DNA of 64,000 nt, from positions 3,348,001-3,412,000 of the forward strand of contig NZ_CP035311.1 in NCBI RefSeq assembly GCF_004114795.1. The letters run 5' to 3'. The notes beneath the pieces were generated by a model, which searched no databases, was not told where the DNA came from, and worked only from the letters and a program-made list of their open reading frames with translations. The stretch comes from Janthinobacterium sp. 17J80-10. GTDB taxonomy: Bacteria; Pseudomonadota; Gammaproteobacteria; Burkholderiales; Burkholderiaceae_D. How positions within the stretch are numbered: the stretch's first letter is position 1; every line of letters begins with the position of its first letter. Position numbers and translations under genes: made by a program. This document shows positions 55,201 through 63,300 of this stretch, one piece after another.

Positions 55201-55794
55201 CTGCGCATCGCCTGCGAGGAAGCACACGCCATCAACAAGGCCAGCGGCTACCCGGTGCGGGTCGCTGTCAACCTGTCCGCACGACAGCTCGACGACAACC
55301 ACTTTCCCGAAGCCTTGCAGCAGCTGCTGGAACAGACGGCGCTGCCAGCCGACTTGCTGCAACTGGAAATCACGGAAAGCATGGTGATGGACAACCCCGA
55401 GCAAGCCGTGGAGATCATGAATCGCCTGCGCGCGATGGGCATCCGCCTCGACATTGACGACTTCGGCACAGGTTATTCATCGCTGGCGTACCTCAAGCGC
55501 TTCCCGGTTTACAGCCTGAAAATCGATCGCTCTTTCATTCAGGATATTCCGACCGGCCCCAACGATACGGCCATTACCCAGGCCATCATCGCCATGGCCC
55601 ATTCCATGGGCATGCGCGTCGTGGCAGAAGGCGTGGAGAGGCGCGAGCAAGCCGAAGCCTTGCGCCAGTTCGGCTGCGACGAATACCAGGGCTTTTACTT
55701 CAGCCGACCTGTGCCGCTCACGCAGTTGCTGGATTTACTCAGCAACCAGAAGAACTGGATGCAAGTGATGCCCGCCAGCCTGAAAGCTTCCTGA
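52240..55794 (+). CDS. Multi-sensor GGDEF-EAL cyclic di-GMP protein
   Basis: A 1184-aa cytoplasmic protein with no evident membrane helix. Likely order: PAS-like (about 15-130), GAF (about 140-310), PAS (about 320-440), PAS (about 450-570), GAF (about 590-735), GGDEF (about 745-905), EAL (about 925-1175). The cyclase motif is intact (ARMGGDEFYVLIEEL). The EAL site looks intact: NGVEALVRWHHPD, NLSARQLDDNHF, LEITESMVMDN, DDFGTGYSSLAYLKRFPVYSLKIDRSF and AEGVERREQAEAL. It could both make and break cyclic di-GMP depending on the sensed signals. No strong ribosome site is seen before the ATG. Confidence 0.92.
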   Translation: MKPPSRIISDPLRLALNSGGHVAFHWEITGNSLQVNGELPACFAHVALQGIVKAGALHALIHEEDLPAVKQQWTQLLQGTLAHPESGMQVDLRLQDSKIGWRWVCLSGQVAERDAQGQALQAVGVLTDIMARKAHEERIGRLRDLYAALRQTNQAILHAEDREALFNQICRIAVERGGFQMAMVRLVDPASQELIPIAGHGTKLPQAPIARISIDAEKAEGKGPAGISIREQRPSICNDFLAVGFHDEWIALANNVGFRSVGSFPFRQDDEIIGALLLYAEEKDYFDQELIELLEEMTNEISFALDNFEQQSRRTEVEAALANSEKLKNAILQASLDCIVSFDEAGHIIDFNPAAERTFGHVRADVIGQPLVERLLTPASGEQFEQGMADLLQNSDSPLHKRRIELWAVHAEGMPFPVEVAVAPIALDDRLVFTAYMRDISEWKQSQAILADSEARYRQLIDLSPEAIFVHQHGKFVLLNQACVQLFGASHSGDLLGQSVRPFMHPDYKEISKKRALALPMGELITGQVEEVWLKIDGTPFHAEASGSKFIYLGSPAVQVVMRDISARKLAEALQSAQNEILGMIAGDEALPDILATLTRLIEDQSERGKCAIALLNAARTHLHAVVAPALPRELVESMTGLAVGPCHSSAGTAVFRREPVLAADIATDPLWIMWRDQTLTHGLQACSAWPIFGKNNKVLGALSLYYRDPHLPSAKELQVIEIAANLAGIAIENKETEDRIRYLAHYDEMTALPNRALFNQILNHAMKTAHRRHQKLAVMFVDLDRFKNINDTFGHSAGDQALQEFAERMRGCLRENDTVARMGGDEFYVLIEELVDGQIAAGVAEKILEEASRPFYVDGQECHLSASIGIALYPDDGGDAMALLKNSDIAMYRAKSDGKNAYRFYSASKNMHSVERLALESQLRRAIDNHELELYYQPKVDVFTGRINGVEALVRWHHPDLGLLPPQHFIPMAEETRLIIPLSKHILRIACEEAHAINKASGYPVRVAVNLSARQLDDNHFPEALQQLLEQTALPADLLQLEITESMVMDNPEQAVEIMNRLRAMGIRLDIDDFGTGYSSLAYLKRFPVYSLKIDRSFIQDIPTGPNDTAITQAIIAMAHSMGMRVVAEGVERREQAEALRQFGCDEYQGFYFSRPVPLTQLLDLLSNQKNWMQVMPASLKAS

Positions 55795-55940
55795 AGCGCC
55801 TTGCATGCCGGGCGCCTGGCTGTCCGCTTGCGCCAGGCAAGCCACCAGTTGCAGTTAAATCCCCCGCACTCGCCGCATTAGGTGAATTCCCCTCCGGAAT
55901 CACTGCACAGTATCCGCTGCAAGGCAAAACTGCATAAATG

Positions 55941-55956
55941 CGCACACTCATGTGCG
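55941..55956. other. Short inverted repeat CGCACA-CTCA-TGTGCG
   Basis: A perfect 6-bp stem with a 4-base loop lies in the 281-base gap between the GGDEF-EAL gene and the next gene. It is followed only by TTTG, so it is a weak terminator at best or an operator for the gene at 56076. Confidence 0.3.
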
Positions 55957-56075
55957 TTTGCACGAAACTGCGGCATGCCAAAACGTTCTAATGCTCACAT
56001 TTACTTCAGATAAAGATCGTTTTTTCTTTGTTTTCCCGTCACAGGAAAACAGATTATTTTCTTTTGGAGCTGCCG

Positions 56076-56774
56076 ATGGAACATGTGCCCACCCACAAAG
56101 TGCAACGCGACCTCGATGAAATCAATGAAAAGCTGCGGCGGGATGTCATCCGTACAATCGAACCTTACGGCATCAAAAAAATCGCAGAACTGGGCGAGAT
56201 GACCGATAGCGAACGCACCAAATGGTTCTTCTGGAACATGCATGAAAATATCGATGAAATCCGCACCTGCGAGCCGGCGCTGATCGGCCAGGTGATCCGC
56301 ACCCAGCTGACCGTCAGCGATGGCCAGTCGCTCTGGACAGAAAAATGCGGCTTGGAAAAGCGTATCGAGCTCAGCTGCAAATGGCAACTCCTCCTGAAGG
56401 ATGGCGCCTATCAAAGCGAAGAAACCTATGCCCTCAGTGATGGGTGGATCGACCTGTCGGTCGCCCAGTGCCCGCCGCCGCATCCTGCCCTCCAGGAAAA
56501 CCAGAAAGGCTATCTGGATTCCGACAGCAAACTCTATCCGAACCAGCTTTATCTGTATGGCTGGATTACCGAGGGCGTGTGGCAAGAAGTAAAAAACGAG
56601 CTGTACAATGCCAGCGCCAACTGCCACACGGACATTTTTATTCGGGATAATTTTCTATTTCCCGTCAAGCCCGGGCACAATTTCGTCACCGGTCCGACCG
56701 GTTCGATCGGCATCACGAATATCGAGTTCCGGGTATCGTCACAGCCCAGGCTGACCAGTTGGGTCAAACAGTAA
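56076..56774 (+). CDS. Hypothetical protein
   Basis: A 232-aa soluble protein starting MEHVPTHKVQRDLDEINEKLRRDVIRTIEPYGIKKIAELGEMTDSERTKWFFWNMHENIDEI. GGAG precedes this ATG by 7 bases, while the frame is open 48 bases further. The second half is beta-rich with several Trp/Tyr and a Gly/Thr-rich stretch (PGHNFVTGPTGSIGITNIEFRV). No signal peptide, membrane helix or familiar motif is seen. Confidence 0.7.
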   Translation: MEHVPTHKVQRDLDEINEKLRRDVIRTIEPYGIKKIAELGEMTDSERTKWFFWNMHENIDEIRTCEPALIGQVIRTQLTVSDGQSLWTEKCGLEKRIELSCKWQLLLKDGAYQSEETYALSDGWIDLSVAQCPPPHPALQENQKGYLDSDSKLYPNQLYLYGWITEGVWQEVKNELYNASANCHTDIFIRDNFLFPVKPGHNFVTGPTGSIGITNIEFRVSSQPRLTSWVKQ

Positions 56775-56957
56775 ACGCCTCTGGCCGGGGCGGCCCGGTG
56801 TGCCATTTTCGTGCAATCAAGGGAATAACACCGCGAATCCCCCACTATTTTCGGGACTGAACAGACCAAAGGCTGGCAAAATGACAGCCTGATCCTCGAA
56901 TAGCGCGTACGGATCGCCCGCCAGCCCGGCACAACCCGACCGACAGAAAGAGGCACC

Positions 56958-57602
56958 ATGGCCACCAACCTCATTTTCATCGCCGACCCCATGTGTTCGT
57001 GGTGCTATGGCTTTGCGCCGGAACTGGATGCATTGCAGCAAGGCTTGCCGGAAGTCCCGGTAGAAATCGTGCTTGGGGGCTTGCGCACGCAGCAGCAGCC
57101 GCTCGATGCTGACGGCCGCCAACTGATTCATACCCACTGGGAGCAGGTACAAGCTGCCACCGGCCTGACTTTTTCCAGCACGGCGCTCGACACTGAGGGG
57201 TTCATCTACGACACCGAACCTGCCTGCCGCGCGGTTGTAACGGCGCGCGGGATTGCGGCGCAAACCAGCCTGCCGGTGTTTCACGCGATTCAGCAAGCCT
57301 TCTATGCTGAAGGACGCGACGTAACACAAGCTGCCATTCTGGCGGAAGTCGCCGCGCAAGCCATGAGCAACGCGGGCCATGCAATCGATGCGGGGCAATT
57401 TCAGGAAATCTGGAGCAGCGCCGCCATGGTGGATGCGACCCAGGCCGACTTCGCCCTCACGCGGAATTGGGATGTGCAAGGCTTTCCCACCCTCGTGCTG
57501 GAACGCGGCCGCGATCTCGACCTCGTGACATCAGGATTTGTCACCATGCCCGTCCTCGTCGAACGTCTCGAGGAATTGGTCGAACAGCAGGCTGCAGCCT
57601 AG
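56958..57602 (+). CDS. DsbA family oxidoreductase
   Basis: A 214-aa protein with a thioredoxin-fold site CSWC at residues 13-16 (LIFIADPMCSWCYGFAPELDAL), an inserted helical domain, and the cis-Pro loop GFPTLVLE near 176. It has no signal peptide, so it probably acts in the cytoplasm, as in FrnE-like or 2-hydroxychromene-carboxylate isomerase relatives. The CxxC pair favours thiol-disulfide exchange. AGAGGCACC precedes the ATG. Confidence 0.88.
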   Translation: MATNLIFIADPMCSWCYGFAPELDALQQGLPEVPVEIVLGGLRTQQQPLDADGRQLIHTHWEQVQAATGLTFSSTALDTEGFIYDTEPACRAVVTARGIAAQTSLPVFHAIQQAFYAEGRDVTQAAILAEVAAQAMSNAGHAIDAGQFQEIWSSAAMVDATQADFALTRNWDVQGFPTLVLERGRDLDLVTSGFVTMPVLVERLEELVEQQAAA

Positions 57603-57644
57603 GGGCACCGGCCCGCCGCAAGCCTGCCGTCGCAACGCAAACGG

Positions 57645-58385
57645 TCAGTACATGTGCTGGCCGCCATTGATGGCGATATTGGCGCCCGTGACAAAGGCAG
57701 CTTCTTCCGAGGCCAGGTAGGCGACCAGGCCTGCCACTTCTTCCGGCTTGCCCAGGCGTCCCATCGGGATTTGCGGAATGATCTTGCCGTCGAGGACTTC
57801 CTGCGGGATGGCCATCACCATCTTGGTGCCGATATACCCCGGCGAAATGGTGTTGACGGTGACGCCCTTCCTGGCCACTTCCAGCGCCAGCGCCTTGGTA
57901 AAGCCATGCATGCCTGCCTTGGCAGCGGAATAATTGGTCTGGCCGAATGCGCCTTTCTGGCCATTGACGGAGGAAATATTGATGATCCGGCCCCAGCCGC
58001 GTTCGACCATGCCATCGCAAACCGGCTTGGTCATGTTGAACACCGAATCCAGGTTGGTGCGCATGACTGCATCCCAGTCAGGCTTGTCCATTTTCTTGAA
58101 GGTCATGTCGCGTGTGATGCCGGCGTTATTCACCAGCACATCGACAGGACGCACATCTTTTTCGATCTGCGCGATACACTCTTTCGCTGACTCGTAATTG
58201 GAGACGTCACATGGGTAAGCGCGGAAATTGAAGCCTTGCTGTGCCATTGTCTCCAGCCATGCGGGCGCCTTGCTGCTACCGGGCGAGTAGGTAGTGATGA
58301 CCTGGTAATCCAGTGCCGCCATCTTGATGCAAATTGCCTCACCCAGACCGCCCATGCCGCCGGTCACCAATGCTATGCGTGCCAT
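57645..58385 (-). CDS. phaB: Acetoacetyl-CoA reductase
   Basis: A 246-aa short-chain dehydrogenase. NADPH binding is by ALVTGGMGGLGEAICIKM. LVNNAGITRDMTFKKMDKPDWDAVMRTNLDSVFNMTKPV, ISSVNGQKGAFGQTNYSAAKAGMHGFTKALA (Ser-Tyr-Lys triad) and the C-terminal GANIAINGGQHMY are characteristic of PhaB. It reduces acetoacetyl-CoA to (R)-3-hydroxybutyryl-CoA for PHB synthesis. It lies downstream of phaA on the same strand, separated by about 147 bases. No phaC is in the window. Confidence 0.95.
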   Translation of the reverse strand: MARIALVTGGMGGLGEAICIKMAALDYQVITTYSPGSSKAPAWLETMAQQGFNFRAYPCDVSNYESAKECIAQIEKDVRPVDVLVNNAGITRDMTFKKMDKPDWDAVMRTNLDSVFNMTKPVCDGMVERGWGRIINISSVNGQKGAFGQTNYSAAKAGMHGFTKALALEVARKGVTVNTISPGYIGTKMVMAIPQEVLDGKIIPQIPMGRLGKPEEVAGLVAYLASEEAAFVTGANIAINGGQHMY

Positions 58386-58532
58386 GTCCTATCCTCTTGC
58401 AAAATGACTATAAAAGAAGTGCAGCGGTCAGGACGGCAATCGCACCAGACCGGATACCCGCCATAAGCATGCTTCATGCCAAATCATGCCACACAGCAAA
58501 CATCCGGTCTATGCCACTTTAAAACAGCAGTC

Positions 58533-59708
58533 TTACCGCTCCACCGCCAGCGCTACACCCATGCCACCGCCGATACACAGACTGGCCAAGCCGCGCTTTG
58601 CATCGCGACGGACCATTTCATGCAACAGCGTCACCAAAATACGGCAACCCGATGCACCAATCGGATGTCCGATCGCAATGGCACCGCCGTTGACGTTGAT
58701 CTTGCTGGTATCCCAGCCCATTTCACGGTTGACACCAATCGCCTGGGCTGCGAATGCCTCATTAATTTCCATCAGGTCGAGATCCTGGTGCGTCCAGCCC
58801 GCCTTTTTCAGGCACAGCTGCGCCGCTGGGACCGGGCCCATGCCCATGACGCTCGGATCGACGCCAGCGGACGAATACGCCTTGATTTTTGCCAGCGGGG
58901 TCAGGCCCAGCTCCTTGGCCTTTTCAGCCGACATCAGCATGACGGCGGCGGCGCCATCGTTGATGCCTGAGGCATTTGCCGCAGTCACGGTACCCGCCTT
59001 GTCGAAGGCCGGACGCAGGCCGGAAATCGATTCCAGTGTCACGCCTTCCTTGACGTATTCATCGGTATCGAAAACGAACGAGCCTTTTTTCTGGGGAATT
59101 TCCACGGGCAGGATCTCATCCTTGAACTTGCCGGCCTTTTGCGCGGCTTCGGCCTTGTTCTGCGAAGCGACGGCGAATTCATCCTGCTCCTGGCGCGAGA
59201 TGTCGTACTTCTTGGCGACGTTCTCGGCAGTGACGCCCATGTGGTAATTGTTATAGACATCCCACAGGCCGTCAGTGATCATGGTATCGATCAGCTTGGC
59301 GTCGCCCATGCGGAAACCGTCACGGGAATTGTTCAGGACATGCGGCGATGCGCTCATGTTTTCCTGGCCGCCGGCAATGACGATTTCGGCATCGCCGCAC
59401 ATGATGGCCTGGGCCGCCAGGTGGACTGCCTTGAGGCCGCTACCGCACACCTTGTTGATCGTCATGGCTGGAACCATGCTGGGCAAGCCTGCGCGGATCA
59501 ATGCCTGGCGCGCCGGATTCTGGCCAACGCCTGCAGTCAGGACCTGGCCCAGGAGCACTTCGCTGACCTGGTCTGCCGATACGCCGGTCTTGGCCAGCAA
59601 TCCTTTGATCACATGCGCTCCGAGATCTGCTGCGGCGATTTTCGCCAGGGAGCCACCAAACTTACCGACTGCTGTTCGCTGTGCTGCGACAATTACGACG
59701 TCTTTCAT
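58533..59708 (-). CDS. phaA: Acetyl-CoA acetyltransferase
   Basis: A 391-aa thiolase. The acylation Cys is in [16 protein letters not shown] near residue 88, the general base His in [17 protein letters not shown] near 347, and the second Cys in [12 protein letters not shown] near 377. Length and flanks match PhaA/AtoB. It condenses two acetyl-CoA to acetoacetyl-CoA, feeding PhaB. AGAGGA precedes the ATG on the minus strand. Confidence 0.95.
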   Translation of the reverse strand: MKDVVIVAAQRTAVGKFGGSLAKIAAADLGAHVIKGLLAKTGVSADQVSEVLLGQVLTAGVGQNPARQALIRAGLPSMVPAMTINKVCGSGLKAVHLAAQAIMCGDAEIVIAGGQENMSASPHVLNNSRDGFRMGDAKLIDTMITDGLWDVYNNYHMGVTAENVAKKYDISRQEQDEFAVASQNKAEAAQKAGKFKDEILPVEIPQKKGSFVFDTDEYVKEGVTLESISGLRPAFDKAGTVTAANASGINDGAAAVMLMSAEKAKELGLTPLAKIKAYSSAGVDPSVMGMGPVPAAQLCLKKAGWTHQDLDLMEINEAFAAQAIGVNREMGWDTSKINVNGGAIAIGHPIGASGCRILVTLLHEMVRRDAKRGLASLCIGGGMGVALAVER

Positions 59709-60272
59709 TTCAATTCCTCTATAACGGCAAAAAAGCTAACTAATAAGTTATAAGCCCTTCTTCTGTGCGGAATATTGCGGAGGACTAATACCACTTCCAT
59801 CTTCAATAATTCGGTATCAAGAAAAAGATCGCTTATTGTAACCAGCCTCACGGCGGGTTCTCCCTGTTTTGCACCCAAATCTCCTGTTTTTAGGGCAATT
59901 TCTTAAGGAATTCGCTCTTCCTTGCCGTAATGAATCATAACTACTGGCAAAACTACGATATTGACAATCATCAAAGCATTAAAAACGCATCGTTTTTTCC
60001 TCGTCTGGATTCACGCCATTTCTGAAACCTCCAGGTTCAGGTTCTGCAGCATTTGACCGACGCCTGGAACCGTCGACTGTTGCAGAATCTCACGGTCAAA
60101 AAAATAATTGCGCGTTGTCACGAACAGGCACTTAATATGGTGCACAATGATTTGGCTTCCCCGTGCCGCGGCACACCGTGCTTCCTACAGGGGAAAACTC
60201 GACAGGCGCGAATGACAGGCCTGAGCCTGAATTTGCAAATGGCGAATCTGCTTTACTTTGACGGAGTCTGGC
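59709..60272. other. Intergenic region upstream of phaA
   Basis: 564 bases without a convincing gene. The phaA ribosome site AGAGGA lies at the left end (minus strand). Other visible features are a small AAAAACG-CAT-CGTTTTT hairpin (59981-59997) and a self-complementary GTGCCGCGGCAC (60163-60174). No regulator site could be assigned with confidence. Confidence 0.6.
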
Positions 60273-60455
60273 ATGGATCGTTTCAGCAGAAATAATTACA
60301 GCAATTCGGCGCATCTGAAGGAATTGATGACTGCGCCGCCCATGACCGCCGAACAGCACGCCGCGATCAACCGCAAACGCAATGAATTGCGGCGCATGAT
60401 CGAGGAAGCCAAGGAAATTCGTAACGAAAACGCGGATCTGCTTTACCAGCCCTGA
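60273..60455 (+). CDS. Small hypothetical protein
   Basis: A 60-aa protein, MDRFSRNNYSNSAHLKELMTAPPMTAEQHAAINRKRNELRRMIEEAKEIRNENADLLYQP. GGAG lies 6 bases before this ATG, favouring it over the Met five codons upstream. The second half is a strongly charged helix. There is no signal or membrane segment and no known family. Confidence 0.6.
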   Translation: MDRFSRNNYSNSAHLKELMTAPPMTAEQHAAINRKRNELRRMIEEAKEIRNENADLLYQP

Positions 60456-60512
60456 CGGCAGCAGATGATGCGCTGCCAGGGTGCCGCGCCGGCACCCTGG
60501 GGCAAACAACGC

Positions 60513-61778
60513 TCAGTGAATCAGGATGGCCCTGAAGTCATTTACGTTGGTTCGGGTCGGCCCGGTGATTACCAGGTCATCCAGCGCAGCAAATGCAGCA
60601 TAGCTGTCATGCCGCGCCAGGTGTAGCGGCAAATCAAGTCCACGCTCGCGTGCCCGCTGCACACTATCCGGCAGCCAGAGGGCGCCGGCATTGTCTTCGC
60701 TGCCATCGATGCCATCGGTGTCGCACGCGAGGGCAAACATCCCCTGTTCTTCCTGCAAGGCCAGGCCAAGCGCGAGCAGGAATTCCGTATTGCGGCCTCC
60801 CTTGCCCGCCGGAGTGTTCCCCAGGCTAACGCGGCATTCCCCGCCGGAAAGCAATACCGCCGGGGGTGCCAGTGGCGTGTAATGGCGCCGTATGCTTTGG
60901 GCAATACCAGCATGCACCTGCGCCGCCTCCGCCGCCTCGGCTTCAATGCAATCTGAAAGGATCATCGGCACATAACCCAACTCGCGCGCGCGTGCCGCGG
61001 CTGCCTGCAAACTCTGGATCGGGGTGGCGATGGTCATGGTGCGGCAATGTGAAAAATCTTGCCGTGCATAACGGGACGGCTGCGCCAGCACAGCCAACAC
61101 ATGCGGCGGCAGACGCAAACCCAGGCGGGTAATGATTTCCAGCGGCGACGCCGACTCCGCCGGTGGCGGCACGGTGGGTCCGGAAGCAATGAAGGCGGGA
61201 TCGTCACCTGGCACATCCGAAATTACCAGCGTCAGCACTTGTGCTGGCCATGCCATGGCCGCCAGTCCGCCGCCTTTGACCAGCGACAATGCCTGGCGCA
61301 CCCGGTTCAACTGGCGGATGGTCGCTCCCGCCTGAAACATGGCTTGTGTGACCTGTTGCTTGTCGGCCAGAGTAATGCCGGCGACCGGCTCCACCAGCAA
61401 AGCCGAGCCGCCGCCCGAGATCAGGCTGATTACCAGGTCGTCTTTCGTGAGACCGGTAAGCTGCCGGCGCATGGCTTGGGCGGCATCCAGACTGTTCTGG
61501 TCAGGCTGAGGATGACCGGCTTGCAATACCTGGATCTGGCGACACGCCGTCGCATGGCCATAACGCGTGACCACCACGCCTTCCACCGGCGTCGGCCACA
61601 TCGCTTCCAGGGCTGCGGCCATGTAGGCGGCGGCCTTGCCGGCGCCAATCACGATGGTGCGCCCGCGCGGCGGCGGCACTTGCGCCACGGCCGCGCGCAT
61701 GCATGTCGCGGGCTGGGCCGCAGCAACTGCGGCAAGGAACAATTCGACCAGGATCGCGCGCGGGGTCATGTCCGACAC
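60513..61778 (-). CDS. ttuD: Glycerate 2-kinase / hydroxypyruvate reductase (TtuD, MOFRL family)
   Basis: A 421-aa protein. The N-terminal domain has RTIVIGAGKAAAYMAAALEAMW and VISLISGGGSALLVEPV, with VKGGGLAAMAWPAQVLTLVISDVPGDDPAFIASGPTVPP. The C-terminal MOFRL part has VLLSGGECRVSLGNTPAGKGGRNTEFLLALGLAL and FALACDTDGIDGSEDNAGALW. These are hallmarks of type II glycerate kinases, which some genomes label hydroxypyruvate reductase. It phosphorylates D-glycerate to 2-phosphoglycerate. Its start lies 15 bases after the ppnN stop on the same strand. Confidence 0.92.
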   Translation of the reverse strand: MSDMTPRAILVELFLAAVAAAQPATCMRAAVAQVPPPRGRTIVIGAGKAAAYMAAALEAMWPTPVEGVVVTRYGHATACRQIQVLQAGHPQPDQNSLDAAQAMRRQLTGLTKDDLVISLISGGGSALLVEPVAGITLADKQQVTQAMFQAGATIRQLNRVRQALSLVKGGGLAAMAWPAQVLTLVISDVPGDDPAFIASGPTVPPPAESASPLEIITRLGLRLPPHVLAVLAQPSRYARQDFSHCRTMTIATPIQSLQAAAARARELGYVPMILSDCIEAEAAEAAQVHAGIAQSIRRHYTPLAPPAVLLSGGECRVSLGNTPAGKGGRNTEFLLALGLALQEEQGMFALACDTDGIDGSEDNAGALWLPDSVQRARERGLDLPLHLARHDSYAAFAALDDLVITGPTRTNVNDFRAILIH

Positions 61779-61793
61779 GTCTCCCGGTCGCCT

Positions 61794-63164
61794 TTACTTG
61801 ATGATGCGATAGCAGGGCGTGTACTTTTTCCCTGGCAGCTTCATGCGGTGATGCTCGACAAACGACGCCAGCAGCGCATCCATTGCCGTCATGATGTCGG
61901 CATCGCCGCGGATTTCAAAGGGCCCGTGCTCTTCAATGGCGCGAATGCCCTGGTCCTTGACATTGCCCGCCACGACGCCGGAAAAGGCGCGGCGCAGGTT
62001 GGCCGCCAGCAGATGGCTTTCCTGCTGACGCTGCAACTTCAGGTTGCGCATGTTGTCATGGGTCGGCGCAAAAGGCTGCTGGAATTCGCGGTCGATCTTG
62101 AGGCGCCAGTTGAAGTAATACGCATCGGCTTTTTCCTTGCGAAATTCACGCACGCGTTTGATCCCCGCCTGCATTTCGCGGGCTACCGCTGCCGGGTCGT
62201 CAATGATCACCTGGTAACGTTCGCGCGCCCGCTGCCCAAGGGTATCGCCGATGAAGCGGTCGATCTGTTCAAAGTAGGCTGCCGCGCTGTGCGGACCGGT
62301 AAAGATCAAGGGGAACGGTAATTCGGCGTTGTCCGGATGCAGCAAGATTCCCAGGATATAAAGAATTTCCTCTGCCGTGCCGGCGCCGCCGGGAAACACC
62401 ACGATGCCGTGCCCGAGACGCACGAACGCCTCCAGGCGCTTTTCGATATCCGGCAAGATAACCAGGTCGTTGACAATCGGATTGGGAGCCTCGGCGGCAA
62501 TGATGCCCGGCTCGGTCACGCCAAGATAACGGCCGCTGGTGATGCGCTGCTTGGCATGGCCGATCGTCGCCCCCTTCATTGGCCCCTTCATGGCGCCCGG
62601 GCCGCAGCCGGTGCAGATATCCATGGCGCGCAAGCCGATCTGGTAGCCGACCTTCTTGGTGTACTCGTACTCGATGCGTGAAATGGAGTGTCCGCCCCAG
62701 CACACGACCAGGTTGGGACTGATAAGCGGCCGCAGCATGTTGGCATTGCGCAGGATATGAAAGACGGCGTCGGTCGTGCCTTCCGTACTTTCCAGGTCGA
62801 ATCGGGGATCGTCCTGGATTTCATTGCTCACGAAAATCACATCACGCAAGACCGCGAACAGGTGTTCGTGGATCCCCTTGATCATCTGCCCATCGACAAA
62901 AGCAGAAGCCGGGGCGCTCTTGATATCGAGCTTGATGCCGCGCTCGCGCTGGATAATGCTGATGTCGAAATCCTTGAAGCGCTCAAGCAATTCCTTGCCA
63001 TCGTCCATGGCATTGCCGCAGTTGAGTACTGCCAGCGAACAGTTACGGAAAATTGTGTACAAGCCGCCCTGACTGGTATCGCGCAACTTGGCGACTTCCG
63101 CCTTGGACAAGACTTCTAGCCGCCCTTCAGGAGCGATCTGGGTATCGATAACCTCGTATTTCAT
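61794..63164 (-). CDS. ppnN: Pyrimidine/purine nucleotide 5'-monophosphate nucleosidase
   Basis: A 456-aa protein of the LOG/YgdH family. The N-terminal domain (VIDTQIAPEGRLEVLSKAEVAKLRDTSQGGLYTIFRNCSLAVLNCGNAMDDGKELLERF) and the full length distinguish PpnN from small LOG proteins. The nucleoside-monophosphate site is VVCWGGHSISRIEYEYTKKVGYQIGLR...CTGCGPGAMKGPMKGATIGHAKQR and the PGGxGTxxE motif FPGGAGTAEEILYILG. It cleaves NMPs to base and ribose 5-phosphate and responds to (p)ppGpp in E. coli. Confidence 0.95.
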   Translation of the reverse strand: MKYEVIDTQIAPEGRLEVLSKAEVAKLRDTSQGGLYTIFRNCSLAVLNCGNAMDDGKELLERFKDFDISIIQRERGIKLDIKSAPASAFVDGQMIKGIHEHLFAVLRDVIFVSNEIQDDPRFDLESTEGTTDAVFHILRNANMLRPLISPNLVVCWGGHSISRIEYEYTKKVGYQIGLRAMDICTGCGPGAMKGPMKGATIGHAKQRITSGRYLGVTEPGIIAAEAPNPIVNDLVILPDIEKRLEAFVRLGHGIVVFPGGAGTAEEILYILGILLHPDNAELPFPLIFTGPHSAAAYFEQIDRFIGDTLGQRARERYQVIIDDPAAVAREMQAGIKRVREFRKEKADAYYFNWRLKIDREFQQPFAPTHDNMRNLKLQRQQESHLLAANLRRAFSGVVAGNVKDQGIRAIEEHGPFEIRGDADIMTAMDALLASFVEHHRMKLPGKKYTPCYRIIK

Positions 63165-63300
63165 GGATGCGACTATCCTGGTAGTGAATCTGCTTCCAGT
63201 TTTAACTGGAAAGCGGCCTCAAGTCCAGTATTTCGCAGTGCCATGCCCATCGATTGCATGGCTTGCGTCGCATCCAGGCATATGGCGCTGCAGCACGCCG

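Noticed and set aside
61059-62321. Plus-strand ORF of 420 aa across the glycerate kinase and ppnN genes
   Set aside because: It spans two conserved minus-strand genes and shows only shadow-like His/Arg/Gln composition.
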